Origin: Bactrocera neohumeralis
Taxonomy: Eukaryota; Arthropoda; Insecta; Diptera; Tephritidae
Direction: 5' to 3'
DNA: 64,000 bases
Assembly: GCF_024586455.1 (NCBI RefSeq)
Contig: NC_065921.1
Location: 69,193,528 to 69,257,527 of the forward strand
In this document: positions 11,124 to 22,428 of the stretch, one piece after another
Numbering within the stretch: position 1 is the stretch's first letter
How the letters are laid out: each line of letters opens with the position of its first letter
The notes under the pieces: model-generated
Seen by the model: only the letters and a program-made list of their open reading frames with translations
What the model was told of the DNA's origin: nothing
Databases searched by the model: none
Program-made: the position numbers and the translations under genes

Positions 11124-13128
11124 TTAGTTGTTTTCGATTCGCCGTTTCTAGATTTGCGCACTGCTCTGTTTGTTTTTATGAGACTACTTGGCGTATACGT
11201 AACATCGTTCAACTTCAGCGGTTTTCTTTTTTTTTTCACGCCTCGACTTATTGCACTTGCAATACCACACACCATTTTTTCAAATCACGCTTTCACGCCT
11301 CAAAAGTGGCATATTTAATTTTCTCGCGACTATGCAAACAAATACACACACATATATACATACATGTACGTACTCAGAAATTTTTTAATAACTGCGGTTT
11401 TATGAATTTTCAACAACTTTTTCCTGTTTTGCACTTTTCATCACAATAACTACTAATATCTTTGCGCTAAATTGCACTTCGCGCGCTCGTTATAGACGGC
11501 CAAATAACCAGTGGCCTTTCAAACCCATTGTGGTCTACAGTTTTTTCATTAAAGCTGCTTTTGGTTGTTATTATTGTACACTTTACGGTTTACGACTTTT
11601 CGAGTATTAAACGTCTATGAAAATTTTTATTAAGCGAAAAGCACGCAGAAATCTCGTTGAACTTGAGTCATATAGGATGCAGCGCATGTAAGACATGCAT
11701 TTACGTATAATATATGTATGTGTGTGGGAGTAGGTTTGTAGTAGTATGTGTGAAAAGTTCTTTGAGGTCATTGTAATACCAATTTTTTTGTAAAATTCAT
11801 TTTTTTTGCTCTTATCGCCACCGCTTGAGGTCAGTTAAAAACCATGTCGGCAAATAAATAGTTGAAACGCCTGTAAATATGCAATAAAATCTAATTAAAC
11901 ACAAAATTCCTTTGAAGCTAACGAGCCAAACTGCCAAGCTGGGAAGAAATTATGTTGAATAATGAATTTCTTTTCACACAGTTTGCAAGAAGAGTATACA
12001 TATAATATTTATATGGGACATTGCATCCTTTACAGTTTGTCATAGCAGAGTAATTTCATAATAATGTTGTGGTTTCGAGTTAGCGCACATTTGATTAGTA
12101 GCTTTGTAAGACTCATTGTAGCCCGCGGCGGTATGGCGGTGCACCGAGCCTGATTTTGGCAGCTTAGTGGCCGCACCAAAATGTTAAAGACAAAAAAGGT
12201 GGCATGAAATGAAGACGAAGTACCAAAAAGAAGAAATGTAAAGAGAAAAAATGTATATGAAAAAAAGCTGCATTGCATGCTTGTTGAGGCATAAAACTTT
12301 TGCGAAGCAGTATTGCAATGGAACACGAAAATGTACCGTTAATAGCACGTATGTTGTTTTGATGGTTGCGGCTGGAGCCCCTAGACGCCGCATGCCACAT
12401 GTGGCAGATAAGCGTAGAATAATTAGGCAGCGTTTAAGCAAAAAGAACATGAAACATAAAGAATTTGTATAGAAAAATGGCAGTAAATTTGCACAAGAAA
12501 AATAGATAAAAAGAAGCGAAACAGAAATGAGGTTGCAATTTGGCGGAAAAGAAGTGAAAAAACATTTGCTTTTGTAAAAAAATTTATAACAGCATAGCCA
12601 GCAGGTTTGCGGTTAATTACATTTTTTGGCGCTCAGGTGAATTAGCAGGAAGTAAAAAAGAAAACAGAAATAAATACTATGGATATAACAAATATGCATG
12701 TAAATATGTATTGAGTTCTACAACGACAACTGTAATTGCCGCGTTAGTTGCTTGAAGCGCTTTCCTGAGAGTCGTCGATTTTTAGCAAGATTCCCCTTTA
12801 TCAGATTGTAAGGAATTTCGTATTTCCATATTTATGTAGCAATGAAGAACACAATTTCCACTTCTTCACCCAAGCATTATGAAGATCCGTAACTTTGTGA
12901 AGCTCAGCAGTTTCCGGAATATTCACATGTAAAAACAGGCTCTTTTCTTTAGCAGATATTTTCCCAAGCAAATATAAAAATGCAAAGTGAAAATCCAAAG
13001 GATGGTATTAAGGCTGAATACTTAGAACCCACAATTTTGGCAATTTTGCAATTGGCGTTGATTCAATTGCTATGATTTAAATAAAAAGGGAAGGGACATT
13101 CAAAATGATTCTTTGATTCTGTTCGGAA
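11124..13128. other. Duplicated non-coding DNA with a conserved GC-rich block
   Basis: Matches copy B 29262-31300. The best-conserved part is about 12055-12180, which contains GCCCGCGGCGGTAT and a GTGGCCGCACC block. Minus-strand frames here (12030-12450) look shared with B, but indels that are not multiples of three break them differently in each copy. I call non-coding DNA. A function as a regulatory block is possible but not shown. Confidence 0.5.
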
Positions 13129-14113
13129 GTACGGATCGGGAAGGACATCTCCGAGCCGTTCGATACCAAACGAGGTTTCAGACAAGGTGATTCCCTATCG
13201 TGCGATTTCTTCAACCAGCTTCTGGAGAAAATAGTTCGAGCTGCAGAACTAAATAGAGAAGGTACCATATTTTATAAGAGTGTACAGCTGCTGGCGTATG
13301 CCGATGATATTGATATCATCGGCCTCAACACCCGCGCCGTTAGTTCTGCTTTCTCCAGACTGGACAAGGAAGCAAAAGAAATGGGTCTGGCAGTGAACGA
13401 GGGCAAGACGAAATATCTCCTGTCATCAAACAAACACTCGTCGCACTCGCGACTTGGCACTCACGTCACTGTTGACGTAACTTTGAAGTTGTAGATAATT
13501 TCGTCTATTTAGGAACTAGTATTAACACCACCAACAATGTCAGCCTGGAAATCCAACGCAGGATAACTCTTGCCAACAGGTGCTACTTCGGACTGAGTTG
13601 GCAATTGAAAAGTAAAGTCCTCTCTCGACGAACAAAAGCTAAACTCTATAAGTCGCTCATAATTCCCGTCCTGCTATATGGTGCAGAGGCTTGGGCGATG
13701 ACAGCAACCGATGAGTCGACGTTACGAGTTTACGAGAGAAAAGTTTTGCGAAAAATTTATGGTCCTTTGCGCGTTGGTCACGGCGAATATCGCATTCGAT
13801 GGAACGATGAGCTGTACGAGATATACGATGACATTGACATAGTTCAGCGAATTAAAAGACAGCGGCTACGCTGGCTAGGTCATGTTGTCCGAATGGACGA
13901 AAACACTCCAGCTCTGAAAGTATTCGACGCTGTACCCTCCGGGGGAAGCAGAGGAAGAGGATGACCTCCACTCCGTTGGAAGGACCAAGTGACTGGCTAC
14001 GCTTGGAATATCCAATTGGCGCCACGTAGCGAAAAGAAGAAACGACTGGCGCGCTGTTGTTAATTAGGCTATAATCGCGTAAGCGGTGTCTACGCCAATT
14101 AAGAAGAAGAAGA
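13129..14113 (+). pseudogene. RTE-like non-LTR retrotransposon fragment (endonuclease-RT family), 5'-truncated
   Basis: Encodes the second half of a reverse transcriptase. The blocks are GFRQGDSLSCDFFN (about 13168-13210), AELNREGTIF, LLAYADDIDIIG with an intact catalytic YADD (about 13288-13323), then GLAVNEGKTKYLLSS. The first frame stops at 13494. It resumes in the next frame from about 13485 with NFVYLGTSIN, RRITLANRCYFGLS, LYKSLIIPVLLYGAEAWAM and QRLRWLGHVVRMDE. It meets a stop at 13962-13964 where the frame otherwise continues (PPLRWKDQV). It ends in GAAGAAGAAG. No endonuclease domain is present, the usual sign of 5' truncation. Copy B lacks it, so the empty site is visible. Clade assignment is tentative. 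Confidence 0.8.
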
Positions 14114-14346
14114 TTCAGCCTTATCGACGATGTTAAGTTAATTTCCTCTTATCTTGTCAAACGAAGTTACAAAATTAGTATTCTCCCATAACATCAAGGT
14201 CTTTTATTCCGAAAAAATGCTTGGAATAACCGGACATGCTTCCCCTTAGGTAGAGAATGGCCAAATAATATGACACGGTGCTGTTCTCTGTTCTCACATA
14301 ATTCAGCTAGCACTTTTTGATATATAAAAATAATATTCCCACGTAT
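14114..14346. other. Short duplicated non-coding spacer between two retrotransposon insertions
   Basis: About 230 bp matching copy B 31327-31564. No coding. Confidence 0.5.
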
Positions 14347-15225
14347 AGAAGGTGGCTCAAAAACACCGGAAGGTATTGGGGCAGGTATTGCGGGACCGCG
14401 TACTAAGCTGTCCATACCAATGGGATGCTTCCCAAGTATCTTCCAGGCTGAAGTTTTTACCATATGTCAGTGCGCTGAAGTCAGCCTCAGCCGCAACTAT
14501 CGCAACCAGCGCATAGCTATTCTCAGTGATAGTCAAGCGGCACTAAAGGCGATCTCATCATATGAGACCAAATCACTTTTAGTCGAGGAATGCATAGAAA
14601 GGCTAAACCGCCTGTTCTTGTGCAACCGGGTGCACCTAATTTGGGTGCCAGGCCACAAGCGAATAGAAGGAAACGAGAAGGCCGACGAACTGGCCCACGC
14701 TGCGGCAGCGTCCAAGGTGATGGGACCAGAACCATACATAGCGGTAGAATCCCACACTTTTAAGGAGCTGCTCCGCACGGAGGAGAGAGTGGAGAGAGAA
14801 CGGCATTGGCAACAGGCATCAAATATGCGCCACGCCAAGCTGCTCCTAGGAGGGTACAATCTCTGCAGGTTCAAGGAACTAATTCGCCTCCCCCGTGACA
14901 AATTCCGTCTCCTCGTCGCGATCTGCACAGGGCACTGCAGGCTCAGAAAACACCTCTGCAACATGGGCATAGTCTCCTGTGCTAACTGCCGGTTCTGCGA
15001 CCTGGAGCAGGAAATACCAGCACACCTAATTCTGAATTGTACAGCAATCTGTGGAAAAAGGCTTAAGGCCCTGGATTCCATTTATATCAGCAGGGATCAC
15101 ATCACCTCAGTATCGCCCGGCAAACTCCTGGAACTATTCAGGCTGCTGGGACTCTGGGAAGACATGTGATATAGGTCGCGGTGCATTATCTCATAATACT
15201 ATCTATCTATCTATCTATTTATAGA
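14347..15225 (+). pseudogene. LOA/I-type non-LTR retrotransposon 3' end with RNase H domain
   Basis: An open frame runs from 14351 to 15169 without a stop. It gives an RNase H domain: GSKTPEGIGAGIAGPRTKLS, then IFQAEVF (catalytic E), ILSDSQAALKA (catalytic D), WVPGHKRIEGNEKADELAHA (H and last D). A C-terminal zinc-knuckle-like tail follows (CANCRFCDLEQEIPAHLIL). The first RNase H aspartate, normally just before GS, falls on the truncation point and is lost. The tail is (CTAT)n at about 15203-15222. TATAGAAGGT at the left and TATAGACGGT at the right form a probable target-site duplication, and copy B shows the unoccupied site. This is a recent, 5'-truncated insertion that cannot move on its own. 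Confidence 0.88.
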
Positions 15226-17382
15226 CGGTTTCGAACAATGACCCTTTTGCAAATAGCTCTGACTGACTATACTTTCAGGCTGGCTTACATCTTTGCAGAT
15301 TTTCTTTATCGCCAGGATGCTTCGACTGATAAAATTCCAAAATCGTAATAAGATAATATAAAATGGTCAATCGAAAGCTGTATTTAATAAAACGACTGAT
15401 GAATATTACTTATAACATTTCTTTAAAATACCAGAGGTATTAAGTCCAATAATGCTTTTAGTAAGCCTGGAATTGACACTTACTGCGAGGCATCAGTTAT
15501 TACAAAGTGTGGGATGAGCCAAAACGGTAAGGCACAATCGTTCCCATGGCAGTCGGGTCTATACGTAAACGGAATGGGCCCGAATTTTATCCGGCCAAAA
15601 TTTTATAACTCGTTTGAATTCTGTCGCAAAATAATTATCTTTAACGTTAAGGCACAGAACACTTACGTCGATGATACCATGATGATATAGGAACATCGGT
15701 TATAGCCGAAAATAAGTTTCTTTTGAAAATCTTTTTCCAAGTTGGTTTTGTAAAAGAACCGCCAGCAGTCTAAAGTAGGCCAAAGGGTAATCGATTTTCA
15801 CTATATATACAGAATAAACCTCAATAGCTATAGCTGCGCACAGATTTGCGTGCAGGCACAGGTATCGACTAAAACTTATTATAACACTGTTATAGGTAAA
15901 AGAAAGATATGGTTCTAGAAACTTATATGAATATTGAAATCAAAGATATTTTGAAATCATTTTGAGTTCCTATAGTCTTGTCTTCGAATATATAGAAAAT
16001 TGGTTCAACTTGCCTCTGGAATTAATGATTAAGCCAATTTTAGTCTCGCAATCCAATATACATAAATACCTATTGAACTGTATAAATTCCTTGAACAGTG
16101 AACAACTACAAGCTTAGGTACCCTCCAGATTACTGAAATATTGGTCTTGAATTGGTTAGAAGTTAGATTGAGGTAGACTTGAAGGCGTTTGAGAAACTTT
16201 TTTATAGAATAATTGAACATTCACTACCAATTAGAGTGCATAAAAGACAAATACGGCATAAAAAATGCTAACCTTTACTATTAGAGTGTTTACTTTATCT
16301 AAGCATAACTTAATGAATTTCTTTGAAGACACAAAAGAGAAAACAACTATAAGTAATTGAATAAATTGCGCATACTGCGACTGGCATGAAAACGATTAAC
16401 CCTTTTCATGTTGAGCGACTAAAAAGAATGACAAAAAAGTAAAGAACAAATCAGTAAAGCCCAGAGCGATTTGAGTGAACTCTGCAAATGCCTTAATGAT
16501 AGCCATCAGTTTGCAGATTTTGCGCATGAATACAAGCACAAAGGCAATCGGCACGAAACGCCCACTTCATGCGGTCTACTGTTACGCACCAACAAATACA
16601 CGCACACACACATTCACAGATATTCGAGAACTATCAACGTTAACGCTTAATTGCTAACAGTTCAGTGCAAAGGCGGAACACTGAAGAAGCGAAAAATGCA
16701 GGCAAACACAATGAGAAGCTAAAACGAATGAATAAATACACATACAAATATAAAACCTTTGCACGGCTCTGAGTGTGCGGAAGGTAACACTGATTGTTTT
16801 TGCTTTTCAAAAATGTGTTTGTATTAATGCATAGCATGTAACGGTACCTCGCTAAGCGCCCATTAATTGCAACAGCTTGTAGGATACACCCAGTCGGTCG
16901 GCCACAGCAGCCAGCGAGCTTTTACGACGTCGCCTTGGCCGTCGAACCGAGTAATGTGAGTGACATTAGTGCACGTCATTTGCCAACCGATGCAGAAACC
17001 AAATCCTCACTGAGGTGACAACAGAAGAGTTTTTGTTTTATGGTGGAATGTCGGATGCGGTGAGAAGAGAGTGCAGATACAGTTATACAGTGGTTGGATT
17101 ATGAATATATTTCGCAGTTTTCTTTATATATGTGCGACTATCTCTAGAAGTATTGATCTATTGTACAGCCAGATATCCTTCAAGTGGTGTGAAATCAGAA
17201 ATTCGTGAAGAATTCAGACTTTAATTCGGCAAATACGGCTATATCGCCGATTTAAGTACACTTAGAAGTTCCAGCGAGTTCCGAGCGTCTGATTTAACAA
17301 CATTTGAAGTATTCTAAAACTTATGAGGTGTTATCTACCTCTTAGCTCCAATTGCCGCAAGATATTTTCTTTCAACTTACTA
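15226..17382. other. Duplicated non-coding DNA, then unique DNA to the assembly gap
   Basis: 15226-16953 matches copy B 31576-33627. 15500-15660 includes a GC-richer module (GGCAGTCGGGTCTA, ATCCGGCC) that looks like the end of a widespread fly repeat. 16440-16953 is the best-conserved block of the duplication. 16954-17382 has no match in B and no visible coding. Confidence 0.5.
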
Positions 17383-17482
17383 NNNNNNNNNNNNNNNNNN
17401 NNNNNNNNNNNNNNNNNNNNNNNNNNNNNNNNNNNNNNNNNNNNNNNNNNNNNNNNNNNNNNNNNNNNNNNNNNNNNNNNNN
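17383..17482. other. Assembly gap, 100 N
   Basis: Exactly 100 undetermined bases. The round number suggests a scaffolding placeholder rather than a measured length. It lies between the two copies of the large duplication. Confidence 0.99.
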
Positions 17483-17996
17483 TTTAATGTACATACACGC
17501 TTAAAGTACGTAACCTACTATAATCAAATTCTCTTTAGTACCCCTATCTACACTGTAAAATGGTTGAAATCAGGAGATAACTTCGTCCACTACCCATATA
17601 ATGGTATTGTTAAAAACTACTAAAAGAGCGAGAAATCAATAACTAAGTATGACAGAGACTTAAAATTGTACAGCCAAAATCGTATGAGAAGGCTTAATAG
17701 GAGCCGCCGAAAAACTGGACAATGAGCATGGCACCGCCCACTCTTAGGTGAAATCACTAATTAATTCGGTACGAAACCAGAACCAGAACCACGCCTACTT
17801 CCCATATAACACAATTTTAAATGCCATTTGATTCTTTCACTTTCCTGTGTACAAATCAAGAAACAGGGATAAAACTTTGTACGTAAAGTGCCTTTGAAGC
17901 ATGCCAACTTATGATCAAATATTGTTCAAATGTAACCAAAATTGTTCAAGCCCCTGGGTACCGAATATGTGGACCCCAGTTCCTATAGTGAACTTT
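17483..17996 (-). mobile_element. Diverged mini-me-like fragment
   Basis: Contains blocks typical of the 1-kb family (GTTGAAATCAGGAGATAA, ACCGCCCACTC, CCACGCCTACTTCCCATATAAC), but too diverged to align throughout with 10089-11123. Truncated by the gap on the left and directly adjoining the next element on the right. Confidence 0.55.
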
Positions 17997-19104
17997 TTAT
18001 ACTCTCGCAACAATGTTGCTAAGGAGAGTATTATAGTTTTGTTCACATAACGGTTGTTTGTAAGTCCTAAAACTAAAAGAGTCAGATATAGGGTTATGTA
18101 TACCAAAGTGATCAGGGTGACGAGTAGAGTCGAAATCCGGATGTCTGTCTGTCCGTCCGTCCGTCCGTCTGTCCGTCTGTCTGTCCGTCCGTCTGTCCAT
18201 CCGTCCGTCCGTGCAAGCTGTAACTTGAGTAAAAATTGAGATATCATGATGAAACTTGGTATACGTATTTCTTGGCTCCATAAGAAGGTTAAGTTCGAAG
18301 ATGGGCAAAATCGGCCCTCTGCCACGCCCACAAAATGGCGGAAACCGAAAACCTATAAAGTGTCATAACTAAGCCATAAATAAAGATATTAAAGTGAAAT
18401 TTGGCACAAAGGCTCGCATTAGGGAGGGGCATATTTGGGCGCAATTTTTTTGGAAAAGTGGGCGTGGTCCCGCCCCCTACTAAGTTTTTTGTACATATCT
18501 CGGAAACTACTATAGCTATGTCAACCAAACTCTACAGAGTCGTTTTCTTCAAGCATTTCCATATACAGTTTAAAAAATGGAAGAAATCGGATAATAACCA
18601 CGCCCACCTCCCATACAAAGGTTATGTTGAAAATCACTAAAAGTGCGTTAACCGACTAACAAAAAACGTCAGAAACACTAAATTTTACGGAAGAAATTGC
18701 AGAAGGAAGCTGCACCCAGGCTTTTTTTAAAAATTGAAAATGGGCGTGGCCTCGCCCACTTATGGACCTAAAACCATATCTCAGGAACTCCTCGACCGAT
18801 TTCAATGAAATTCAGTATATAATATTTTCTTAACACCCTGATGACATGTACGAAATATGGGTGAAATCGATTCACAACCACGCCTTCTTCCAATATAACG
18901 CTATTTTGAATTCCATCTGATGCCTTTTCTGTATAATACGAGTATATACATTAGGAACGAATGATGATAGCGGAATAAAACTATACAAAAATACGGTATT
19001 TGAAAAATATGTAAATGACGTATAATGAAATCTCGATTATCACTTTATCATGCGAGAGTATAAAATGTTCGGTGACACCCGAACTTAGCCCTTCCTTACT
19101 TGTT
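17997..19104 (-). mobile_element. Mini-me/INE-1-like element, about 1.1 kb, with expanded (GTCY)n
   Basis: Very similar to 10089-11123 along its length, with the same hairpin ends (ATACTCTCGCAACAATGTTGC and GTTCGGTGACACCCGAAC). The (GTCY)n run is expanded to about 70 bp (18141-18211) against about 26 bp in the other copy. It also keeps a TGAAATCTCGATTATCACTT segment near 19027-19046 that 10089-11123 lacks. Two internal modules begin near 18463 and 18744. No coding. Confidence 0.85.
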
Positions 19105-19204
19105 ATTTAAAAAAATCGGTCAACTGCTCAGGCATACTACGCAAATTCGAAAAGAATTTGCCTGGCTTCAATCCTTACAACTTGCAAGAGCACAAAATTT
19201 TCGT
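19105..19204. other. Short unique spacer
   Basis: No feature seen. Confidence 0.4.
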
Positions 19205-19960
19205 GGACGTGTTATATTATCATATGTATTGACTTAAAACATTCTATATAACAGGTGGTGGTATCGTAGAAACTTATAATCTTGCTATCACGTTTCAACG
19301 TTGCGTTCAAACCATTTGATGCTCTCAACGAAACTACTTACTTTGGTACCTGATGGGTTCCAAGTATTTTGTATCGGTAAATAGAGTTAGGCATTGACAG
19401 AGAGAGTCGAAAACCGTTTCCGTATTCGCTGCTAGATTGCAGCTGAGGAAAATATTGTTATAAGGCGCATTTTGGCGCAAACTCTCCAAATGGCCAGTGT
19501 CCCTTTATAGCCGCTGTAAGTCTGTATATACAATTACTGACCTCTTTTAGTAAGCTTGGTTTTACTTCCGTCCTAATTGGGTCATATCTGCTCTGTTATC
19601 TTGCAGGCTTTTCTTGATTTCCAACTGTTTTAAGCGACGCCTAGCTTTGCCAACTCACTTGCCGTAGACCTTTCATAGCAAGCGATAAGTCTCCTCATAA
19701 AATTCTTGTAACTAAAAATAATAGCATTTTTTATATAAAAACAACTATTATAATTTACTGAAAATTATCTTGCATTTCACAATAACAAGTAATGGTATTT
19801 TAAAAACTTAAAACACACCACCGAGAACACTATACACGTCCACAAAACCTCGAAGCATTATTACGCAGAATAGGCTAAATGACAAGCGACATAGAGAATA
19901 TATTGAGTTTTTTATTGCTTACGATTCACAACATCATATTACATATACATGTACATGTAT
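19205..19960 (+). repeat. Small direct duplication, copy 1
   Basis: Matches 20610-21478 in the same orientation. Shared blocks include ATTATCATATGTATT, ACAGGTGGTGGTATCGTAGAA, TTTGATGCTCTCAACGAAAC, TTATCTTGCAG, and the ending CCTCGAAGCATTATTACG. Divergence is roughly 15-20% by eye. No conserved frame. Confidence 0.8.
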
Positions 19961-19971
19961 TACATATATAT

Positions 19972-20545
19972 TAGGGTGATTCAAAAATTTTTTTTTTTTT
20001 TTTTTCAATTGGTACTCGTAAAAATAGGTTCCTAGACACCTCTAAGAAAGCCTCTCCAAATATGAGTTTTTAATTGTAACGGGAAGGTCCTCCGCCTAAC
20101 GGTTTTCTATTTTTTCTTATTATCAGATAGAAAAATTTATATCTCGCTTCCAACTACTTGAAAAAATATCTCGTTAATTAGGTTTTGTAGGAAATTGAAT
20201 GCTCTAAAATATGGTCTCTTATGATTTTTTTCGTAAACCCAACCGTTTAAAAGATATTAACGGTTGAAATTTGACTATTTTTGGAAAAATTCTTTATTTC
20301 TTATTAATTTTATAACTCAATGAAAAAAAATTATTATGAATGATGAAACACATAGTTTTGTAGGAAATTTACTGCTCTATAAAAATGGTCTACTATGATA
20401 TTTCGATTAAGTTAAGCGTTTACGAGATATTCATCGTCAAACATCAATGCATATTAGGGTGGATCAAAAAAATAATTTTTTTTCGTTTGGTACTCTAAAA
20501 AATAGGTTCCTAGACACCTCTAAGAAAGCCTCTCCAAAGATCTAT
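19972..20545 (+). mobile_element. TTAGGGTG-family repeat, tandemly repeated termini
   Basis: TTAGGGTGATTC at 19972 and TTAGGGTGGATC at about 20454 are each followed by a T-rich run, GGTACTC and a shared block (TAGGTTCCTAGACACCTCTA, about 20025 and 20507). Between them lies an internal repeat of about 165 bp (TTTGTAGGAAATT at 20186 and 20359). It looks like a non-autonomous DNA element whose end was duplicated. It sits between the two copies of the small direct duplication. Confidence 0.6.
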
Positions 20546-20609
20546 TCAATTCAATTCTAAAAATTCTATCCTAATTCAATAATACCGCAAGACTTTTTGA
20601 CAACCCATT

Positions 20610-21478
20610 ATTATCATATGTATTCACTTCAAACATTGTAACAGGTGGTAGTATCGTAGAACCTTACAATCTTGCTATCCCGTTTCTACGTTGCGTTTAA
20701 ACCTTTTGATGCTCTCAACGAAACTATTTACATATACCCGTTATTATTTTTGGACAAAATGCAAAGTTTGGTGCCTGATGGGCATTGAGAGAGAAAGTGG
20801 AAAATATTGTTATAAGGCAGGCCCATTCTTAGCGCATGCTCTCCAAAAGTTCAGTGCCGCTTCTGTAAGTCTATATAAGATTCATGTACCTATTTAGTAA
20901 GTGCCTGGTTTTACTCCTGTCTTATTTGGGTGATATCTTCTTTATTATCTTGCAGCCTTTTCTTGATTTGCAGCTATTCAGCGCGGCTCCTAACTTTGCC
21001 AACTTACCTGCCTTTTCATAGCAGCAAGTGTTCAAATTATAGACAAGTGGCGTACTCTACTTACAAAATTATTTGTTACTAAAAATAATCTGATGTTATA
21101 ATCCTACCATATAATGTATATATGAATATTGAAAACTATGATCACCGTAGCATTCCACAATTTATTTCTTCACATAAAAGCAATAACTATAATTTACTGA
21201 AAATTAGCTTGCATTCGACAAGAATAACTAACGGTAGTTTAAAAATTGAAAACATACCACCCAGAGGCCGGTACACGCCCACAAAACCTCGAAGCATTAT
21301 CACGAAGAATAGGCTACATGACAAGCGTAAACAAGGAGAATGTATAGTGTTATAGGTATGAGTGTATATGTGTATATGTCACCTAAAATGGAAAATAACA
21401 TAACATCAAAAAAATCGAAATTGAGTTTGTTATTGATTTCGATTCGCTAAATCATGTTACATATATGTAGCATATAAT
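20610..21478 (+). repeat. Small direct duplication, copy 2
   Basis: Counterpart of 19205-19960, with about 100 extra bases near its end (about 21340-21430). Frames at 20691-20897 and 21122-21355 are not shared with copy 1. Confidence 0.8.
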
Positions 21479-21904
21479 TTTCAGCTTCGCTGTCATTTAT
21501 AACCAATAAATAATCAATAAATAACCAATATATAACCACTTTATAACTATTTTATAACTAAAACTCAAATTTTGTTTCAATATGAGTGGTTTCTATGTAT
21601 TATATCATTTTAACTACGCATGTAAACTTAATAAAAGTGATTTTACGTTGGTTTGCATTTTAGGTGGCGATATGCATTGGCAGAATGTACCTCTTTGTCG
21701 CTTGGCACTGAATTACAGCGGATATACGCATACATATTATTGTGTTATATTTTCATGAGCACACACGTGACATTATGTGCGTGGGCAGCCAAAAAATAAA
21801 TAAAAATCGATGGCTATGCAACATGTTGAGAAAAGTGGAAACACACTAAGATAAAAAAAAGCAAAAGTAGGAGCAATGAAAGAGGCATTGAGATAATCGA
21901 AGAT
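21479..21904. other. Non-coding AT-rich DNA
   Basis: A short run of near repeats (ATAACCAATAAATA, ATAACCACTTTATAA) near 21500-21560. No gene seen. Confidence 0.4.
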
Positions 21905-22425
21905 TCAGAAATTCTTTGAAAAGCGTCGACCACGTTTGCTCATCGCTTGTTTTTGGGGCATCTTCGCTGTGCGACTTCTACACTTTCAATAACGCTTCGG
22001 ATAGCGCCTGGAGGTGATGTTCCGGGTCTAAAGCCGTGCTGTCTGGGGGAGAGTCCACCAGTTGCATTGTTAGCCACTTACAGTAAAAGTTTAAGTAGTC
22101 TTTCATGTAGCTTTCCCACAGTGTCGAGCATGCATAACGTGCAGTATGCTGACGGCAAGCTGGCATCCTCTTTTCTCTTACTGCCTAGAACATCTCGTTG
22201 TTGCTTTCAAATTTTGGGAAATATTTCAGCTTCGAGGCAGGTACTGTACTTGTCTAAAAGTACTGCAGGGCATTCTGCGGCGATTATTTTGAGTATTTCT
22301 GCTGAAACCCCGTCCTGGTGGGGCGGTTTGTTCATTTCGAGCGGCCAATTGCAGTTCTTCGAGGGTGAACTAGGGGATTTCCGAAAGTCACAAGTTAAAC
22401 AGTTTTTCCGAAATGGCAATCAGTC
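21905..22425 (-). pseudogene. Decayed R1-clade non-LTR retrotransposon, N-terminal part of the RT domain
   Basis: On the minus strand one frame reads PPHQDGVSAEILKIIAAECP then LLDKYSTCLEAEIFPKI (22207-22419), the first RT block of the R1 clade (family consensus GKAPGPDGVPAEVLK, FPRRWK). After a stop, a second frame reads ATGGLSPRQHGFRPGTSPPGA and VIESVEVAQRRCP (about 22056-21955), equivalent to the GFRKGRST motif region. There are stops and frameshifts and no catalytic YADD portion. It overlaps the fragment at 1-1105 at the FPRRWK-like motif, so the two are separate copies of related elements. It abuts the left edge of duplicate B. Confidence 0.8.
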
Positions 22426-22428
22426 CTT

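Larger units (their letters stand above)
3741..16953 (+). repeat. Segmental duplication, copy A (13.2 kb)
   Basis: Collinear, same-orientation counterpart of 22428-33627. Matching anchors run the whole length: 3800 with 22490, 4141 with 22835, 7260 with 24900, 8110 with 27090, 11130 with 29262, 12060 with 30186, 13075 with 31250, 15509 with 31884 and 16480 with 33140. The best-kept blocks are about 94% identical by eye and others nearer 80-85%. Copy A is longer because it carries a mini-me-like element, an RTE-like fragment and a LOA/I-like fragment that copy B lacks. The left edge abuts mariner coding sequence. On the right, similarity stops at ACCGAGTAATGTG, about 430 bp before the assembly gap. 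Confidence 0.9.

Noticed and set aside
12030..12450. Minus-strand frames sharing residues with a 189-codon frame in copy B (30163-30732)
   Set aside because: Indels not divisible by three shift the frames differently in A and B. Similarity follows DNA duplication, not protein constraint.
16859..16953. tRNA-like gene (GGTTCGA on the minus strand)
   Set aside because: Only a partial B-box-like word. No A box or cloverleaf could be drawn.
19205..21478. Small direct duplication as a pair of LTRs
   Set aside because: No TG...CA ends, no primer-binding site or polypurine tract, and no coding between the copies.
1..22425. The two R1-clade fragments as halves of one split element
   Set aside because: Both contain the FPRRWK-like motif region, so they overlap and must be separate copies.
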